Origin: Muraenolepis orangiensis
Lineage: Eukaryota > Chordata > Actinopteri > Gadiformes > Muraenolepididae
Assembly (NCBI GenBank): GCA_027704905.1
Contig: CM051020.1
Coordinates: 7,622,835 to 7,686,834 of the forward strand
Reading direction: 5' to 3'
DNA: 64,000 nucleotides
Shown here: positions 1-12,898 of the stretch, one piece after another
How positions within the stretch are numbered: position 1 is the stretch's first letter
How the letters are laid out: each line of letters opens with the position of its first letter
Made by a program: the position numbers and the translations under genes
Notes under the pieces: generated by a model
The model's input: only the letters and a program-made list of their open reading frames with translations
Database searches by the model: none
Told to the model about the DNA's origin: nothing

Positions 1-35
1 GGGTGACCCGGGGAAGGCGATAACAAGCCGGGACG

Positions 36-107
<72 letters not shown>

Positions 108-108
108 G

Positions 109-194
<86 letters not shown>

Positions 195-217
195 CCATCT
201 CTCTCTCTCTCTCTCTC
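36..217. repeat. (CT)n microsatellite, interrupted
   Basis: A polypyrimidine tract of CT dinucleotides with a few CTGT and CCACCAT interruptions, ending near the ATGGCC at 219. A long homopurine-homopyrimidine mirror repeat of this kind can form triplex (H-) DNA. Open frames across it are only Leu-Ser repeats. Confidence 0.97.
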
Positions 218-950
218 CATGGCCTCTCACGCACGACAACAAAAAAACACGGAAAGTCGCATTCTCTGTTCGCCGCAGAGATTTGCGGCGATTGAATAAA
301 TACACCGCCGGCTTGCCAAGCAGGGGGTGGACAGAGACCCAGGAGAGACCCCCCCCCCCCACCCCTCTCCCTCCCCCGAGCACACGCCAACGGCCACCAG
401 AGGAAAATCAGCGAGTCCTCTGACCTATAGTGTAGTCGTGTCCTCTGCAGTGGAACAAAGTTTACAAAAGCGGTTCTGGAAAAAAAATAAAAGAACAGAG
501 GAATTAGGAGGCGTTACACGGCCCGCACACAACAAGGCTAACTAGCATTCGGGTGAGCTTTGGCGGTTGGCATAGCAACGAGCTCAGGGCACACAACAGA
601 AGCCTTGCCTCCGACGCCGGCTCGGCCCAGACCACCGGAGGGGGTCCCTGGTGCATGATGGGAATTTGATTGTTCGCTTGTTCTGTGGACCGGCATGCAG
701 GGGTCCCCCTTACTTTTTCCTAACGTGACCCGACCTGTGATCTTATTTCAGCCCACACATTATGTGCAGTCAAGTCAGGATTACGTTCTCGTTACCATCA
801 CGTCAATGTAATTCAAAACGCTTCTATGATGGCCGAATCCAAATCTTGTGTCCTTCCTATAGTCCACTAGTGGACTAATGGACTCTTCTACCAAATCAGC
901 TTTTTTCGAAGTGTCCTCTCCTCTATCAGAATCTGAGTAAGAATCAGAAA
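218..950. other. Unique sequence, no gene recognised
   Basis: Mixed-composition DNA with a short poly-C run near 350-360. The 72-codon frame at 327-545 is proline-rich only because of that C-rich stretch, and it shows no domain. I see no splice-bounded coding pattern. Confidence 0.6.
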
Positions 951-1140
951 GTGGTTTATTGCCATATACAGTTGTACACAGGAATGTGCAAAACAAAACA
1001 GTACAGACAAGGCAAAACAATACAAGGCAAAACAATAACAATAACCAATCTCTATTTGGTATTTAGACATTTGGTATTGAAATGTAGCATTGGTATTTAT
1101 ATTTAGTGTACATACAGTATAGGTCATTAGGCAGCGGTTG
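930..1140 (-). mobile_element. LINE 3' end (CR1/L2-type tail), minus strand
   Basis: Read on the minus strand, the sequence runs through short A/T-rich blocks into a tail that resembles the 'tatatggcaataaacc' and 'actttctgattctta' ends of fish CR1/L2-type retrotransposons. Only the 3' untranslated end is present, as expected of a 5'-truncated insertion. Family assignment is by recognition only. Confidence 0.5.
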
Positions 1141-1149
1141 ACAAACAAG

Positions 1150-3820
1150 ACAAATCGCGGTGGGTGTTCATATTCACAAATGTCATTCGATTAACTGTGA
1201 GGTGTTCATTTGAAACCTAATTAAATCCCCTAATGAAGCCTAACCCGGTGATTGAATCATCTCCAAGGATGATGATATCCACCAGAGATGTTGTGATGTG
1301 ATAGTCATGGAGGAGAGACGCCAGCGAGTCAATGATATATACAAACACACACATTCACATTCACACAATCACTAAACACATTCACCTTTATGAAATGAAG
1401 CAGATGCCTGTTTCCAGAGCAACTTACTAAAGTCAGGCTAAGCACAATTTTTCTAAAGGTCGTTAAAAAAGCGACACTGGCAGTAGTATAGCGATAGGAA
1501 GTCAGCATAGCGTATTGTTGAATGTAATATATAGTGTAATATATAGTCTTATATAATACACATTTGTATTAACAGTATATATTAATTTACATTGAGAGAA
1601 GTGCATTGTAAAAGGTATTGTCAACATCCCTTTACCGCTGGTCGCTCGCGCTCTCTCCCCCCCAAGTTTTTTTAAATGTATGATAAAAAAGGACTTTCTG
1701 CGCCTTTTTTATATATAACTGTACCCCATTGTACTTCTGTGTCATTCAGTAATGGGTTTTCCCTCGGGCCTTAATGTTCATCTGTCCGGCGGTCCCTTGT
1801 GAAATCACATTTTTTTTCTCCATGTCTTCATTGTGCAAGATACAAAAGAGTGAGCTCATCACTGGGAATAAATTTAATTAGTTTGAGATCGAGTGGGATC
1901 TTTTTTCTTTCCTTTTCATTCATTTCCCCCCCCCCCCCCCTCCTTAATTTAAATGTTTGATTGTGATTGCGGCCTCTTCAAGAGTAAAAAGGGGAACTTG
2001 ACCACTACCCTGTAAGCAGCCGGTTGGGAAAAGTCAAGGTTTCTGTAATTCCAAGTTTATTCCCCCCGTGAAAGTACCCCATGGTTCTTCTCGCTCCTTG
2101 CTCCATGTGTGTCCGTACGAGAGTTACCGTCGCTTTCCTTTGTGGCCGAGAGGACATTAGAACATCAACGCAACACTTTGTTAAACTGACGCCCGGTGCA
2201 ATTTGGCACATTAGGGGAGACCAATTTTTTTGGTTTAGCGTCTCTGCCTTGTTGTCCATTAATTCCAGGTCTCTGGCCTGTCTCGCACGCTTACCGTGGA
2301 TGGTATATATTGAATAGTGAAATAGACACTGTGTAAACATCCGCTAGATGTTATAATCTTTATTAGTGGTTTTGCGGTTTGATATTTGATACCTCTCTGA
2401 AGAATCTTAAAAACAAAATGTTTTTCCGCTAAGCAATCGACCTTGGGTTTCCCTAAAAAAAAATAACATATAAATTGATATCAAAAGAAATTATTATTTT
2501 AAGAAAGCATTAAAGAATTTCCATAGCCTTGCAGGATCCATTGGGTGCAAAATGATACTACCACTGGTGGTGGCTGAATCTGTTTTCAATCATTAGCTAA
2601 TTTATCAGTAATTCTGTTCATCTAATTGTGTTTCTTCCACTTTAGTATGCTACTTTGTTATGCAGTTAGGATACTGACCCAGTGGGGAAAAGTTTGTAAT
2701 TAGTATTATCACTTCACTCAAATCATTCACAGATGGGGAGTTACAGCGACATAACATTAAAAACATCACTTGACCTATTACTATGCCCTGATGCACTCCT
2801 ACGTAGACTTCCACTGTGCAGTATGCTAATGTTAAAACAGACTCATTAGGCTGGCTGACACCACCTGGCCGGCCGGTTGTTTGTCATCACGGTAGCAGTG
2901 ATAGCAGTGTTTTCTTCCTTTCTTCCTTCTTTCTCCTCAAAGTTCACTAGCGGCGGAGGAGTGAGGCGAGTAATTAGGAGAGCTGTTCATTAATTACACC
3001 TGTGAGTCTCACAGTGCCAGGTGTACCCCCCCACTCCCACACCACCCCCCGTCGAATCCGTCAACTGAATCCAATTTTGCCAACTTGCACAACGTCCGCC
3101 GTTTCTCCAATCAAGACGTCGCAGGCAATTTGTCTCTCACTCCTCCACCCCCACCCCACCCCACCCCCTTGTCCCTCGGATGTCGACGAAGGTCTCGGTG
3201 GAGGGGAACATTGGAGCATCTGTCAGCCGTCCCCTCAGGGGGCCCGGCCTGGGGGAGATGTAGAGGCCTCTCTCGGTGGCGACAGGTCCCGACCAGGGCC
3301 CCGTCTTGCGTGGGCCAGTAATTAGTTTAGTTCCGTCTCTTTTGTACCATTGGTGGAGAAGGTGGGGAGGGCAGTATCACACATATGACGGTGCCCTGTT
3401 AAAGGGGACGTAGATGAACCACTGGGACGCATTGGGTCGTGGGCTGAGGGGTATAGATTGTGCAGATGTATAAATATTTATACACAAATGACGTCAATAA
3501 ATTACATTTATTTAGTTGTTGGCCACTTGGAATCACCAGATGTGATGCTCCAAGGATTCAAAGAGCTGGAATCTATGAACCCTTCTTCTTGTATCATTGG
3601 TCCAAACAAAATGAATGAAACCCCAAAAAGCTGTGCCGTTGATGGATCACGGGTGCTTTAATTAAGCAGCTGGATAATAATGCAGACACAAGCTCAGGGC
3701 AGATGAAAGGGGTGGTGATGTGCTTGATCAACCAATTCTTATCAGCGAGGGCTCTGGTCTCTCATGGAAAAAAAAACACCTCCCGATTGGTCCCGGTCTT
3801 TCTGTCTTTAGTTCAGAAAG
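1150..3820. other. Long unique AT-rich stretch, possible non-coding conservation
   Basis: There is no recognisable gene or element across about 2.7 kb apart from short homopolymers (poly-C at 1927-1940). The frames at 2005-2340 (minus) and 2081-2317 (plus) overlap each other and resemble no protein I know. Segments 2480-2720 and 2940-3010 are rich in TAAT/ATTA core motifs, which fits homeodomain-bound regulatory DNA but does not prove it. Confidence 0.4.
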
Positions 3821-3933
<113 letters not shown>

Positions 3934-4053
3934 AATCTCTGTTCCTCTCATTTTCTCTTTTTTACTTTCCTCTTTGTTTCTTCCCTTTTCTATCACAATT
4001 TGTCTCATTCTTCCTCTTCTCTGTTTTTTTTCTAATTTGATTGAATTATATTA

Positions 4054-4154
4054 GTGTGTGTGTGTGCGTGTGTGTGCGTGTGTGTGCGCGTGCGCGCGTG
4101 TGTGTGTGTGTGTGTGCGCGCGCGCGCGCGTGCGTGCGTGTGTGTGTGTGTGTG
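4054..4154. repeat. (GT)n/(GC)n alternating purine-pyrimidine tract
   Basis: GT repeats mixed with GCGCGC blocks, notably 4088-4099 and 4116-4140. Strict purine-pyrimidine alternation with CG steps is the classic left-handed Z-DNA-forming pattern. This is one of the strongest such tracts in the window. Confidence 0.95.
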
Positions 4155-4159
4155 CCTCT

Positions 4160-5900
4160 GTCTGTGTGCTTATCCTCTCAGTAGGGTAGCAACAGCAACA
4201 ACAACATATGTGCATGGGCCACACATGCTTGAAGAGCATCTGTGAGTTCTAACTGTGACATGTGTCCACAGAACCTGCCAATGAATGGGATGTCCCCTTG
4301 ACATTGAAACGCTTCTTCAAGATGGCCGTTCGTGTTTAGTAGAAAGCAGCGATTCTGCAAATTTCACAGAAAGGACTTCAATGGACTCCGACTATTCTGT
4401 CTTCCAAGAGCTACATATCACACTTATGTCCAATCATTCTTCAGAGCTGGGAGCTGACCGAGAAGGAGCTGTGCTATGGGAAAAGATGAGATGATTTGTT
4501 AGCAATGTGGCACTTGATTTATCTAAGGCCGCAGCACTACCACAAGCTGTTTCTGTAAACATTTGTACGTTGTTCGCTACACTAGGAGTACCTGTTACAT
4601 AAATCAAACTAGAATATAGCTGGCTAAGCTAGCGAAACGCACCTCAGGGAATACAACCATGTTTGCTTGCTTTTGGTGATGGCAAAGCAAGTCCTCTGGA
4701 AAATTCACAGGGTGTCGCTCGCAAGTTATTTATTTGTCAAAGAGTTGTTGCAAGCTTCCTCCGCTCTGGTATTCTAAAGCGGTTTGGGAACCTAATCCCT
4801 GTGACCTCACGAAGCACCGACCTGCCGTGCTGCTAAATGCCCTCCCTGACATCTGCATTTCCTGGGTTGGTCTGACTCGTCAGAAAAACACCACTTTTGG
4901 ACTTCAGGTCCAGGTCAGATGTCATGTGGAACCCAAAAGCAAAATATGACACTCCTGCCTTGACTGTCTGAGTGACACTAGCCTTCAAATGTCCAATGGA
5001 ATGTCTTGATTTATTTCTTAAGTGTTTAACTTTCACCATATATATAAATATTTAAAAGATATATATATTTGTTTGTTTGTTTATTTTTATTTTTTTATTA
5101 GTTTATTAGTTTATTAGTTTATTTGTTTATTTATATATAAAACATGGATGCAACATCCAAAAGCTTATGGGAATCATTATTGTCATTCAAAACCTTGCAA
5201 AATACATACGTATACATATGAAGATGAACCCAGCCCTGGGATCCAAACTGATCAAAGACTGGCTTTGTACATACAAAGGCAGAAATGCATTGGCTTTGTA
5301 TTACATGAGTGAAATCCAATTTCTTCCCGTTGACTGCGAATGGTCACGGGTCGCTCTCTCCATCCGCCTACCACACAAACCACCTAAAGGCCATTAGAGG
5401 AACTTCATGTTTCTCTCTTACGCACGAGCCTCACACATAGACACGGTCATGACTGCCGCTTAATTACCATACGTTCCACTCCGATACGTTCCACTCCGAT
5501 ACGTTCCACTCCACTCCCCTCCCACCCAGGTATCTCATCCCGCTGCGGCGGCGGCAACAATAACAGCGGTAATGAACTGACGTGGACATGGCAGCTGCTG
5601 TGCTCCGATCGCCTCTCCCCCCTCACCCCCCTCACCCCCTCACCCCCTCACCCCCCCCTCACCCCCCGGCCCTTAATCTGATCCGCACACCGCCCATAAT
5701 GGCGTTTACTCTGCACAGCCCCGCTGTGACGTTAGCAATACCGCACACATGTTGCGGGCTCATTTATAACCCGGGACAGCCTTTTAGTAATCAGATAGCG
5801 GCTCGATAGCGCTGAACTGCTGACTCCCCCGGGGATCGCCTTCTGTAGGGCGATTTACCACCGTCGCACTGATGTCGAGCATATCCGCTGTCGCCACCTT
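4160..5900. other. Unique sequence with minor tandem repeats
   Basis: No gene recognised. Minor repeats include GTTTATTA-like units at 5070-5145, three copies of a 15-bp unit (tacgttccactccga) at 5470-5513, and CTCACCCC units at 5611-5670. The frames at 4285-4494, 4734-4949 and 5167-5397 have no recognisable domain. Confidence 0.5.
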
Positions 5901-5910
5901 CCTAGTTGAG

Positions 5911-5965
5911 GTGTGTGTGTGTGTGTATGTTAGTGTGTGTGTGTGTGTGTATGTTAGTGTGTGTG

Positions 5966-5996
<31 letters not shown>

Positions 5997-6017
5997 TAGT
6001 GTGTGTGTGTGTGTGTC
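5911..6017. repeat. (GT)n microsatellite with TTAGT interruptions
   Basis: GT dinucleotides punctuated by 'atgttagt' and 'gttagt' at several positions, so the tract is partly organised as a longer repeat. Cys-Val reading frames here are artefacts. Confidence 0.95.
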
Positions 6018-6197
6018 TGCGTATTGTGATCTCATTCCTTCATTGTGTTCCCTCCCACTGTCTCTCTCTTCTTTATATGGCTTCATCGGTTCATCTCGGT
6101 TGTTCTTCCGTCACTACTTTCCCCCCCTCCTCTCCTCTCCCCTTTGTTGCATTTTTTTTTCGTGGATGTGCAGTCCGTCGTGAAGGAGAGAGGAGAG

Positions 6198-6299
6198 AGG
6201 AGGAGGAGGAGGAGGAGGAGGAGGAGGAGGAGGAGGAGGAGGAGGAGGAGGAGGAGGAGGAGGAGGAGGAGGAGGAGGAGGAAGAAGAGGAGGAGGAGG
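6198..6299. repeat. (AGG)n trinucleotide repeat
   Basis: About 30 AGG/GGA units with a short GAAGAAGA interruption, followed by more purine-rich DNA to 6470. The frames of 130-222 codons across it are poly-Glu, poly-Arg, poly-Ser or poly-Pro and should not be annotated as genes. The G-rich strand could form triplex or G-quadruplex structures. Confidence 0.97.
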
Positions 6300-6534
6300 C
6301 GAGGAGAGGAGAGGGAAAACGGGGTGGAAGGGAGAGAGAGAGAGAAAGAGGAGGGAAGAGATGAAGATGAGAGAGAAGGGGGAGAGGGCCAAGGGGACAG
6401 GAGGGAATGGGGGGGAGGGGGGAGGAGGGAGAGATGAGGAAAAAGAAGGGAGAGATGAGAGAAGACAGATAGTGTGTGACAGCAAATATGATGAGAAAAA
6501 AATGAAGAGCCAGCAGGCAGTGTTGCTGCTTCCC

Positions 6535-6568
<34 letters not shown>
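6535..6568. repeat. (AAT)n microsatellite
   Basis: About 11 AAT units. It is followed by ordinary sequence to 7800 with no gene recognised. A SINE-like remnant may lie around 6760-6820, where 'ggggttcaaacctagaac' resembles a B-box-type motif, but this is too weak to call. Confidence 0.95.
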
Positions 6569-7805
6569 GTAATATTAATATAAAACAAAAACCTCCTCCT
6601 TGCCTCCAGAAACCATGATGGACCTGACGAGACAGGCCAGGTCACATGCAACCAATGATTAATATCAACTATTTTATAGTCATAGTACAGTGTACTAGTA
6701 CATAGTGAGAGTAGATAGGGGTTGGACAGTGAATGCAGTGATGATGACACCTTGCTCAAGGCTGCCTACAGAGGGGTCGGACTTTGGGGTTCAAACCTAG
6801 AACCTTGTGGCCCTATAAAACTGTGTATCCTCATTCCGAATTGACAACCGAAAATATATATTTTTTCTTTTTTCAGGATTTCTTTCAGGAATTCAGGAAT
6901 GCGTTCCACATTTCAGCATCCAACATACCCGTATTTTATATCATTAGGATGACTTTTGCACACCAATGGTTGGTTGGTTCCGCTGCAAAGTGTATCTCTT
7001 AGGGTCTGTGCTGCTTCGCAAAAGTAGTTAGAAACCAAGTGCCCTGCTCCAAAGCATACCAAGCAGTTTAATGGGTGCTAATCACGAAAGGCACAATTTG
7101 TCATTGTTTTGCTAGGAGTCTCTGCTGGCGGTTTTCGCTGTCCGCAGAAAAGAAGTCGGGGCCAGGTTCAGAGAGAACATTGTGCTTCCTCCGTGCTGTC
7201 AGTTAAAAACGCCAGCGTATATTTAAACTGGTGACAGCTTTTGGAACAATCCCCCCATTGTCTCCACGGCTGCTAACTCCGCTGCTAAACCACATCTGTG
7301 GGGCGTAACGTTCAACGGAAAGGGAATCCAATTTCAACTCTACAACTTTGATTTATTTGATTATGGAAAAGACAGAAGGGCGGGGGAGGCAAATCACGTG
7401 GCATTTGAAAATAACATTTGATTTACAAATACAACACACAGAGGCGTGTGCTGTGATTGTGGTTTTGTTTGAGTTTCCGATGTCCCATTGCCGATGTTTG
7501 TTAGCATTTTTCACATCTATTATTAATCTGGCATCTATCTTTCATTGACGTTTATCTTCCCAGCCGAGACAGACGGCCTCGTATTGAAAGGAGACATCAT
7601 ACGGTCAACATACAGCATATTCTCTGTGTGCGTTTTGTCCTTTTTTAAAGTTATGGATAATGGCAGCCCATTGGGGCGAGCTGATCCACAAAGCATGTCT
7701 CTTAAAGCCCGGGCTTTCATCCAGAACACTCTGGACCGGGAGTCCTTTTCATCCGGCGCATTTAGTATTAGGTAATTCATTTTGGTTGCCGTTGAGAATG
7801 CAGAC

Positions 7806-7947
<142 letters not shown>

Positions 7948-8056
7948 GTTTGTGCAGAAGCCTGTACGCACAAACAACACAAACAAATGTTTTGGTGTCA
8001 ACTGAAGATTGGAAAAGCCGCATACGGCTGGGTGATTCACCGCCTTGCGACCACAG

Positions 8057-8081
8057 AAGAAGAAGAAGAAGAAGAAGAAGA
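8057..8081. repeat. (GAA)n microsatellite
   Basis: About eight GAA units. C-rich CCCCTCCCCACCT repeats follow at 8125-8168. Confidence 0.9.
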
Positions 8082-8285
8082 GGTAGGATAATCCTGTAGT
8101 CTAATTGCTGCTGCAGCACCTGCTACACCCCTCCCCACCTCCCCCTCCCCACCTCCCCCTCCCCCTCACTCCTACCTTTCACTTTGAGATGCTTTGGAAA
8201 AACCGATCCACACTGGAGCGACAATAGCATCAAAGCACTCGCTGTTTACGGGACTTTCATCCCCCTGAAGTGAATCCCCACTTGC

Positions 8286-8290
<5 letters not shown>

Positions 8291-8354
<64 letters not shown>

Positions 8355-8358
8355 ACAC
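8291..8358. repeat. (AC)n microsatellite
   Basis: About 33 AC units with one AAAC interruption, sitting 27 bp from the purine tract at 8385. Confidence 0.97.
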
Positions 8359-8384
8359 GCCTGACAGGATCCAACATGGCTGTC

Positions 8385-8386
8385 AG

Positions 8387-8421
<35 letters not shown>

Positions 8422-8622
8422 GAGGAAGAGGAAGAGGAGGAGGAGGAAGAGAAGAGGAGGAGGAGGAGGAGGAAGAGGAGAGGAAGAGGAGGAGGAGGAG
8501 GAGGAGGAGGAGGAGAGGAGGAGGAGAGGAAGAGGAAGAGGAAGAGGAGAGGAAGAGGAGAGGAAGAGGAGAGGAAGAGGAAGAGGAGGAGGAGGAGGAG
8601 GAGGAGGAGGAGGAGGAGGAGG
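8385..8622. repeat. (GGA)n/(GAAGAG)n purine tract
   Basis: About 238 bp of almost pure purine on the plus strand, mixing AGG, AAG and AGGAAG units. Every codon frame is open, giving false 133-157 codon ORFs. The 'ggaagaggagaggaagagga' pattern around 8470-8580 shows higher-order periodicity from unequal exchange. Confidence 0.97.
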
Positions 8623-11600
8623 TGATGTTGTCGAATGTAAACCAATTCACACGTTTCTACGTCATCGGTGGTTTCCCTGCTGGCATTGTTGTTGTTGAAC
8701 TGATCGAGTTGTCTCGATTTAGCCTGTCTATCCCGTGTTATTCAATGACAGCGGATATGCCGACGACTTATAGTTAAAAGTATATAATATATCATCCTCA
8801 TGCTTTCACACGCTCTTAGTTTAACTGAGTGTGCATGCGTCTCACCGCACAATAGTGCCGCTTGAAATATCTGAGAAAGGCAATGTTTCCTTAATAGCTG
8901 ATTGTGGCCTTCACATTAACAGTAATAGTTGTTACCATTTCACAGCACAAGTAATATAATACCTTGACTTTCTGCTCCACTCTTTTATATCATCCTTTCA
9001 TAAATAAACACACTTTAAACGTATTGCACGGAGAAGATAACGGATGCTGGATGTTGTTCCTGCGGTTTTTGGCGTCTTCAATCACTCACCTTCCCATCCC
9101 TTTATTTGCTGAATCAAATGAAATAATTAATTATTCATAGTCTCGGTTTCTTCGCCTGGAGTGTGTAGATGATGCATGCGCGTTAGCTCTCTTACCCTCC
9201 ATCCATCACCCTCCCAAGTTTGGCAAATGTCGCTAATTGTTGTTGGCAACAGTGTGTGCGGAACACTGCAATGGATGCTGCTTTAGCGCCGCGCTTACAT
9301 GCGGCTACACCCGTTTTGACGGGAAACCCCGGCGAGCACGTGTTCTCTCGAAGGGACGTTTTCGAGACAAACAACAACAACAACATAGCAACGAAGACGG
9401 GTGTTTGCCTATTCATGAGCTATGATCTCTCAGACGCCGGGGCCCAAGTGTGAGCCCGATACAGAGGGGAGTGCTTCTTCCTCCGCTACTATGAGAGAGG
9501 AGAGCAAATGGTGCGAGGTGACTTGGGAAATCGGCACCAAGAGTGCACTGGTGCGCGAGGCACCTGCTTCGCAGTCCTACGGCCTAATGAGCCGCCTGTG
9601 TCCGCCCCACCTCGGTCCCGATGTCAAGGCGCTGATTGGCTGACGGCGGAAGCCTCATCGGCCGGTCACCTGCACAATGAAACTTTTTCTGCTGATTATG
9701 TTGATGTAGATGGTGGAGGTGGCCTCCTGGGACCCTGGCGAGTTGTGAGCCTCCGAGGTTAGCCATGCATCACCGAGTATGACCAAAGCAGTCACACACA
9801 TGATGAGCTTTCGGGCGACTGCGTTGCCATTGTTAACCATGTTTTTTTCTTATGGAGTGGAACATTGAAGCCTAATCTAGCGTCCATGCTACCCGGGGTG
9901 CAGCGGTTCGGGTTATATGCCTGACTCTGCGCTCAAAGGGGCAACTATTGGAACTTTAAGCCCGGTCGATGCTGACCTCTCGAATCGCATCCAATCAGAT
10001 CACAGCTGTCACGTTGTATTCCTACGTTGTTTGACGTTCTAAAACCAACAGAATCTACAGATGGCTTTCTTCATTTTCTACACATACAAGGCTCATCATT
10101 TGTTGGCCGCTTGAGGACAAAGGGTTCTAGCAGGTGGAGGTTCTCTTGATCGAGGCCCTACAATCTGTTAGTGCTCCAGCCGACTGGTGGAGGTCTTTCA
10201 CTTTTCCAGGGGATATTCTGTATGTGGACAGTGGGCAGCACACACCAACGCCCTGTGGATGGTGATCATCCTAGGTGAAACGCCTGGACGCACTGGGACC
10301 TCAAATCCAAGTAACCTATCTACCATGACCAACCGGAGATGACTCTGGACGGTTGGTGGCATTGCTGATGATATTCTGCCAGTGGCTAATGTGTGGGAAC
10401 ATCATCAGAGAAGCTTTTGGTCCCTGCAAAAAAAACTCCTGTGGAAACCCACAAGAGACCCCCTACAGGTGGTGCGTAGGAGGGCATATACACAGTTAAA
10501 AAAGGCAACTCCAGGTTCATACAGTAAAAACCTTGCAGTATTTTCTTTTTCCACCTTTCCGCTTTGCCACCTGATTATACTGCAGTTGTAGCTCTTAGAA
10601 AGATGCTAATTAACAAGCACAAATGCCGCTGTCTCATGGAGAATGTTCACCTCCTCGTGTGATCACCTACATAGTTCTGAACTACGGGTCAATTCCCTTG
10701 GGGTCATCGGTACACTATTCACACGGTGGCTGACCAGGCCAAGGGGGCGGGGGAGTGTGTCTTCAATGGAGACGGAAAGTCTTATCAGGACATATTCCAA
10801 CCAAGTTTTCCTGTTTCTGCTGCATTGCTCTGCTCCCCGGTCCTTTCCTCATCACGTCTCGGATGATTGGACGCATTTCTAGACGCTATGAAAACCGGCC
10901 AGCCTTAACATAGTACATATGTTTGGAAGCAGGCTGTCATATCAACTCACCAGAGCCGTAAGCAGGAAAATAAAATCTCAAGGTCAGTAGATATCGTGGG
11001 TGTAGCAGGAGGGTTGGGGCTCTGGTTATAATGGTGGGGATTTGTTCAACCCTATTTCCCTTTCATCATCAGTTATTTTATTAAGGAAGCATTTCAGGAA
11101 ATGGATATGAATGAACTGCTAACATGCTAACACCCCAATGTTATATCTGGCAATCACAGTGCCTCTCTGCCACCACAAAAGCTGCCAAAGTAAAGTAATG
11201 CATATTTTAAAACTTGTTGTGCCGACGTTATTCCCGAGCCACATTATTCCGAGTCAAAAATATTCCAGAGAACATTCTAGTGCGCTGGCTGTGGTACAAT
11301 GGTGTGTTTGATCCTCTCCAGTACAGTGGTGCACAGGAGCCGAGACACTTTCACTTTTAGTTTTCACTTGGTCTACCTCAGCGAGAAGCCTTAGAGATGG
11401 GAAGGAGGAATAAATAAAGGTCTTCTGTATCTTTTCCTCTCCTCTCTTCCTGTGCCCACCGAATCTGGGCTATATTTTTAACAGCCTCCTCTCGCCTCCC
11501 TCTCCCCTACTCGGGAGTAGTGGGAGGTGAGTTCAGGCTTTCTCTCTTTTTAAACGCTGATTACTCCAAGGACGGGATTATTTGCCACCGCCGGGCCAGG

Positions 11601-12090
11601 CACCAGACGGCGGGTTCCGCGGCCTGACATTTTAGTCTGGCACACTGCGAGCCCTCCGTGCAAGAACTCCGTCTGCGGTTCATCCCAATGTTTTCCGCTG
11701 CACTGACCACCAACCGAACAATACTGCACAAATCCCGACAGAGTCCACATGCAAAAGGATTATGTGGGGAGGGTTTTATTTTCTCCAACATGAAGGGAGG
11801 GGGGGGGGGGGGGGGGCTGCGGGGGCTTTGAAATGTGTCCCACTGGGCTCATGGAAGGGAAATATCCTCCGAGAGCTCGCTGACACCTGCTCCGCACAAT
11901 GCTGCCTGAGCAGAGGAGTACACTCAGCAACGGAGTTTAGGGCAGGGAGAAGCTCCGCAGGCAATCCTTCAAACTCTTAAACTCCTCCCACTACCAGAAG
12001 TGGGAGGAGTCACTTTAAACCCTGCGCTCTCTCTGTCACATTGAGCCCAGCCATTTGACTTAATTACCATATCCAGAGGACCTGTGCAAT
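8623..12090. other. Longest unique tract; no gene recognised
   Basis: About 3.5 kb almost free of repeats. The frame at 9422-9643 (73 codons) and its overlapping neighbours sit in a CpG-richer patch (9280-9660) but match no family I know and lack clear splice context. An AT-rich stretch at 8880-9150 with 'aattaattattcat' motifs and a segment at 11,960-12,080 are plausible non-coding conserved elements. A 17-19 nt poly-G run lies at about 11,799-11,817. Confidence 0.4.
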
Positions 12091-12099
12091 ATGCCTGCA

Positions 12100-12312
12100 A
12101 CACATGAGTCACATGTATTTATTATTCAGCAGTCACTTTATTGTTATTTGTATTGTTCTTTTTATTGCGTACAGTATTGTTATTGAATAGTGTTGTATAG
12201 TACATAGTATAGTATGTAGGAAATTCCTACTGCGGGAGGGAATGGGGAGTAAGCATTCCATTGTACTTGGCATATGGCAAATAACAATCCTGAATAATGA
12301 ATCTTGAATCTT
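12100..12312 (+). mobile_element. LINE 3' tail, 'CTTGAAT'-ending family, copy 1
   Basis: The copy contains 'gggagggaatggggagtaag', then 'cattccattgtact', then 'catatggcaaataa', and ends in repeats of AATCTTG. The same block recurs at 20.3, 25.8, 31.4, 39.9 and 61.6 kb (plus) and 32.6, 45.8 and 63.9 kb (minus). The longest copies end a reading frame whose C-terminus resembles L2/CR1-type reverse transcriptase proteins, so this is a 5'-truncated LINE. Confidence 0.75.
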
Positions 12313-12554
12313 GCCACTTCATTTCGAGTCACTTACTTGACTTTGGCTTCCGTTACATATATATATACTTATTTTATATAGGCATATAAGCATATTGTAT
12401 TACATTCTGTTGTCGGTGAGATGCATATTTTCTCTTTAAATGATTGTCTATTGTGCTGTGTATTCGGCTCATATTACTAGTTGTGTTTAATCTATTCTAT
12501 TTACTTTGATGTTTCTGGCTTGAGCTGAGCAACTGTAACCAATCGTTTAGTTAT

Positions 12555-12870
12555 CTGTATGTATCTGTGTCTAGCTTCACCTGTATGTGTCTGTTTGTAT
12601 CTGTATCTGTATTTATCTGTACCTGTATATCTCTATATATCTGTATTTGTATGCATCTCTGTCTGTATGTATCTGTCTGTATCTGTATCTGTCTGTATTT
12701 GAATGTATCTGCATATGTATGTATCTGCATCTGTACATATCTGTATCTCTATATCTCTATATATTTATCTGTATGTATATGTGTCTGTATATGTATCTGT
12801 GTCTGTGTCTGTGTATGTATGTGTATCGGTATGCATCTGTATGTATCTATATCTGTGTATGAATGTATGT
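12555..12870. repeat. Degenerate (TGTATC)n repeat
   Basis: About 50 diverged copies of a six-base TGTATC unit with TGTCTG, TATATC and TGCATC variants. All forward frames stay open, giving Cys-Ile-Tyr-Leu-rich peptides that are not genes. Confidence 0.9.
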
Positions 12871-12898
12871 GTCTATCACAGCTGGACCTTCTGTAGAC

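Noticed and set aside
6091..6759. 222-codon minus-strand ORF (Ser-rich)
   Set aside because: It is read-through of the (AGG)n tract and neighbouring purine-rich DNA, with no domain or conserved start.
12567..12896. 109-codon Cys/Ile/Tyr-rich ORF
   Set aside because: Comes from the degenerate TGTATC repeat.
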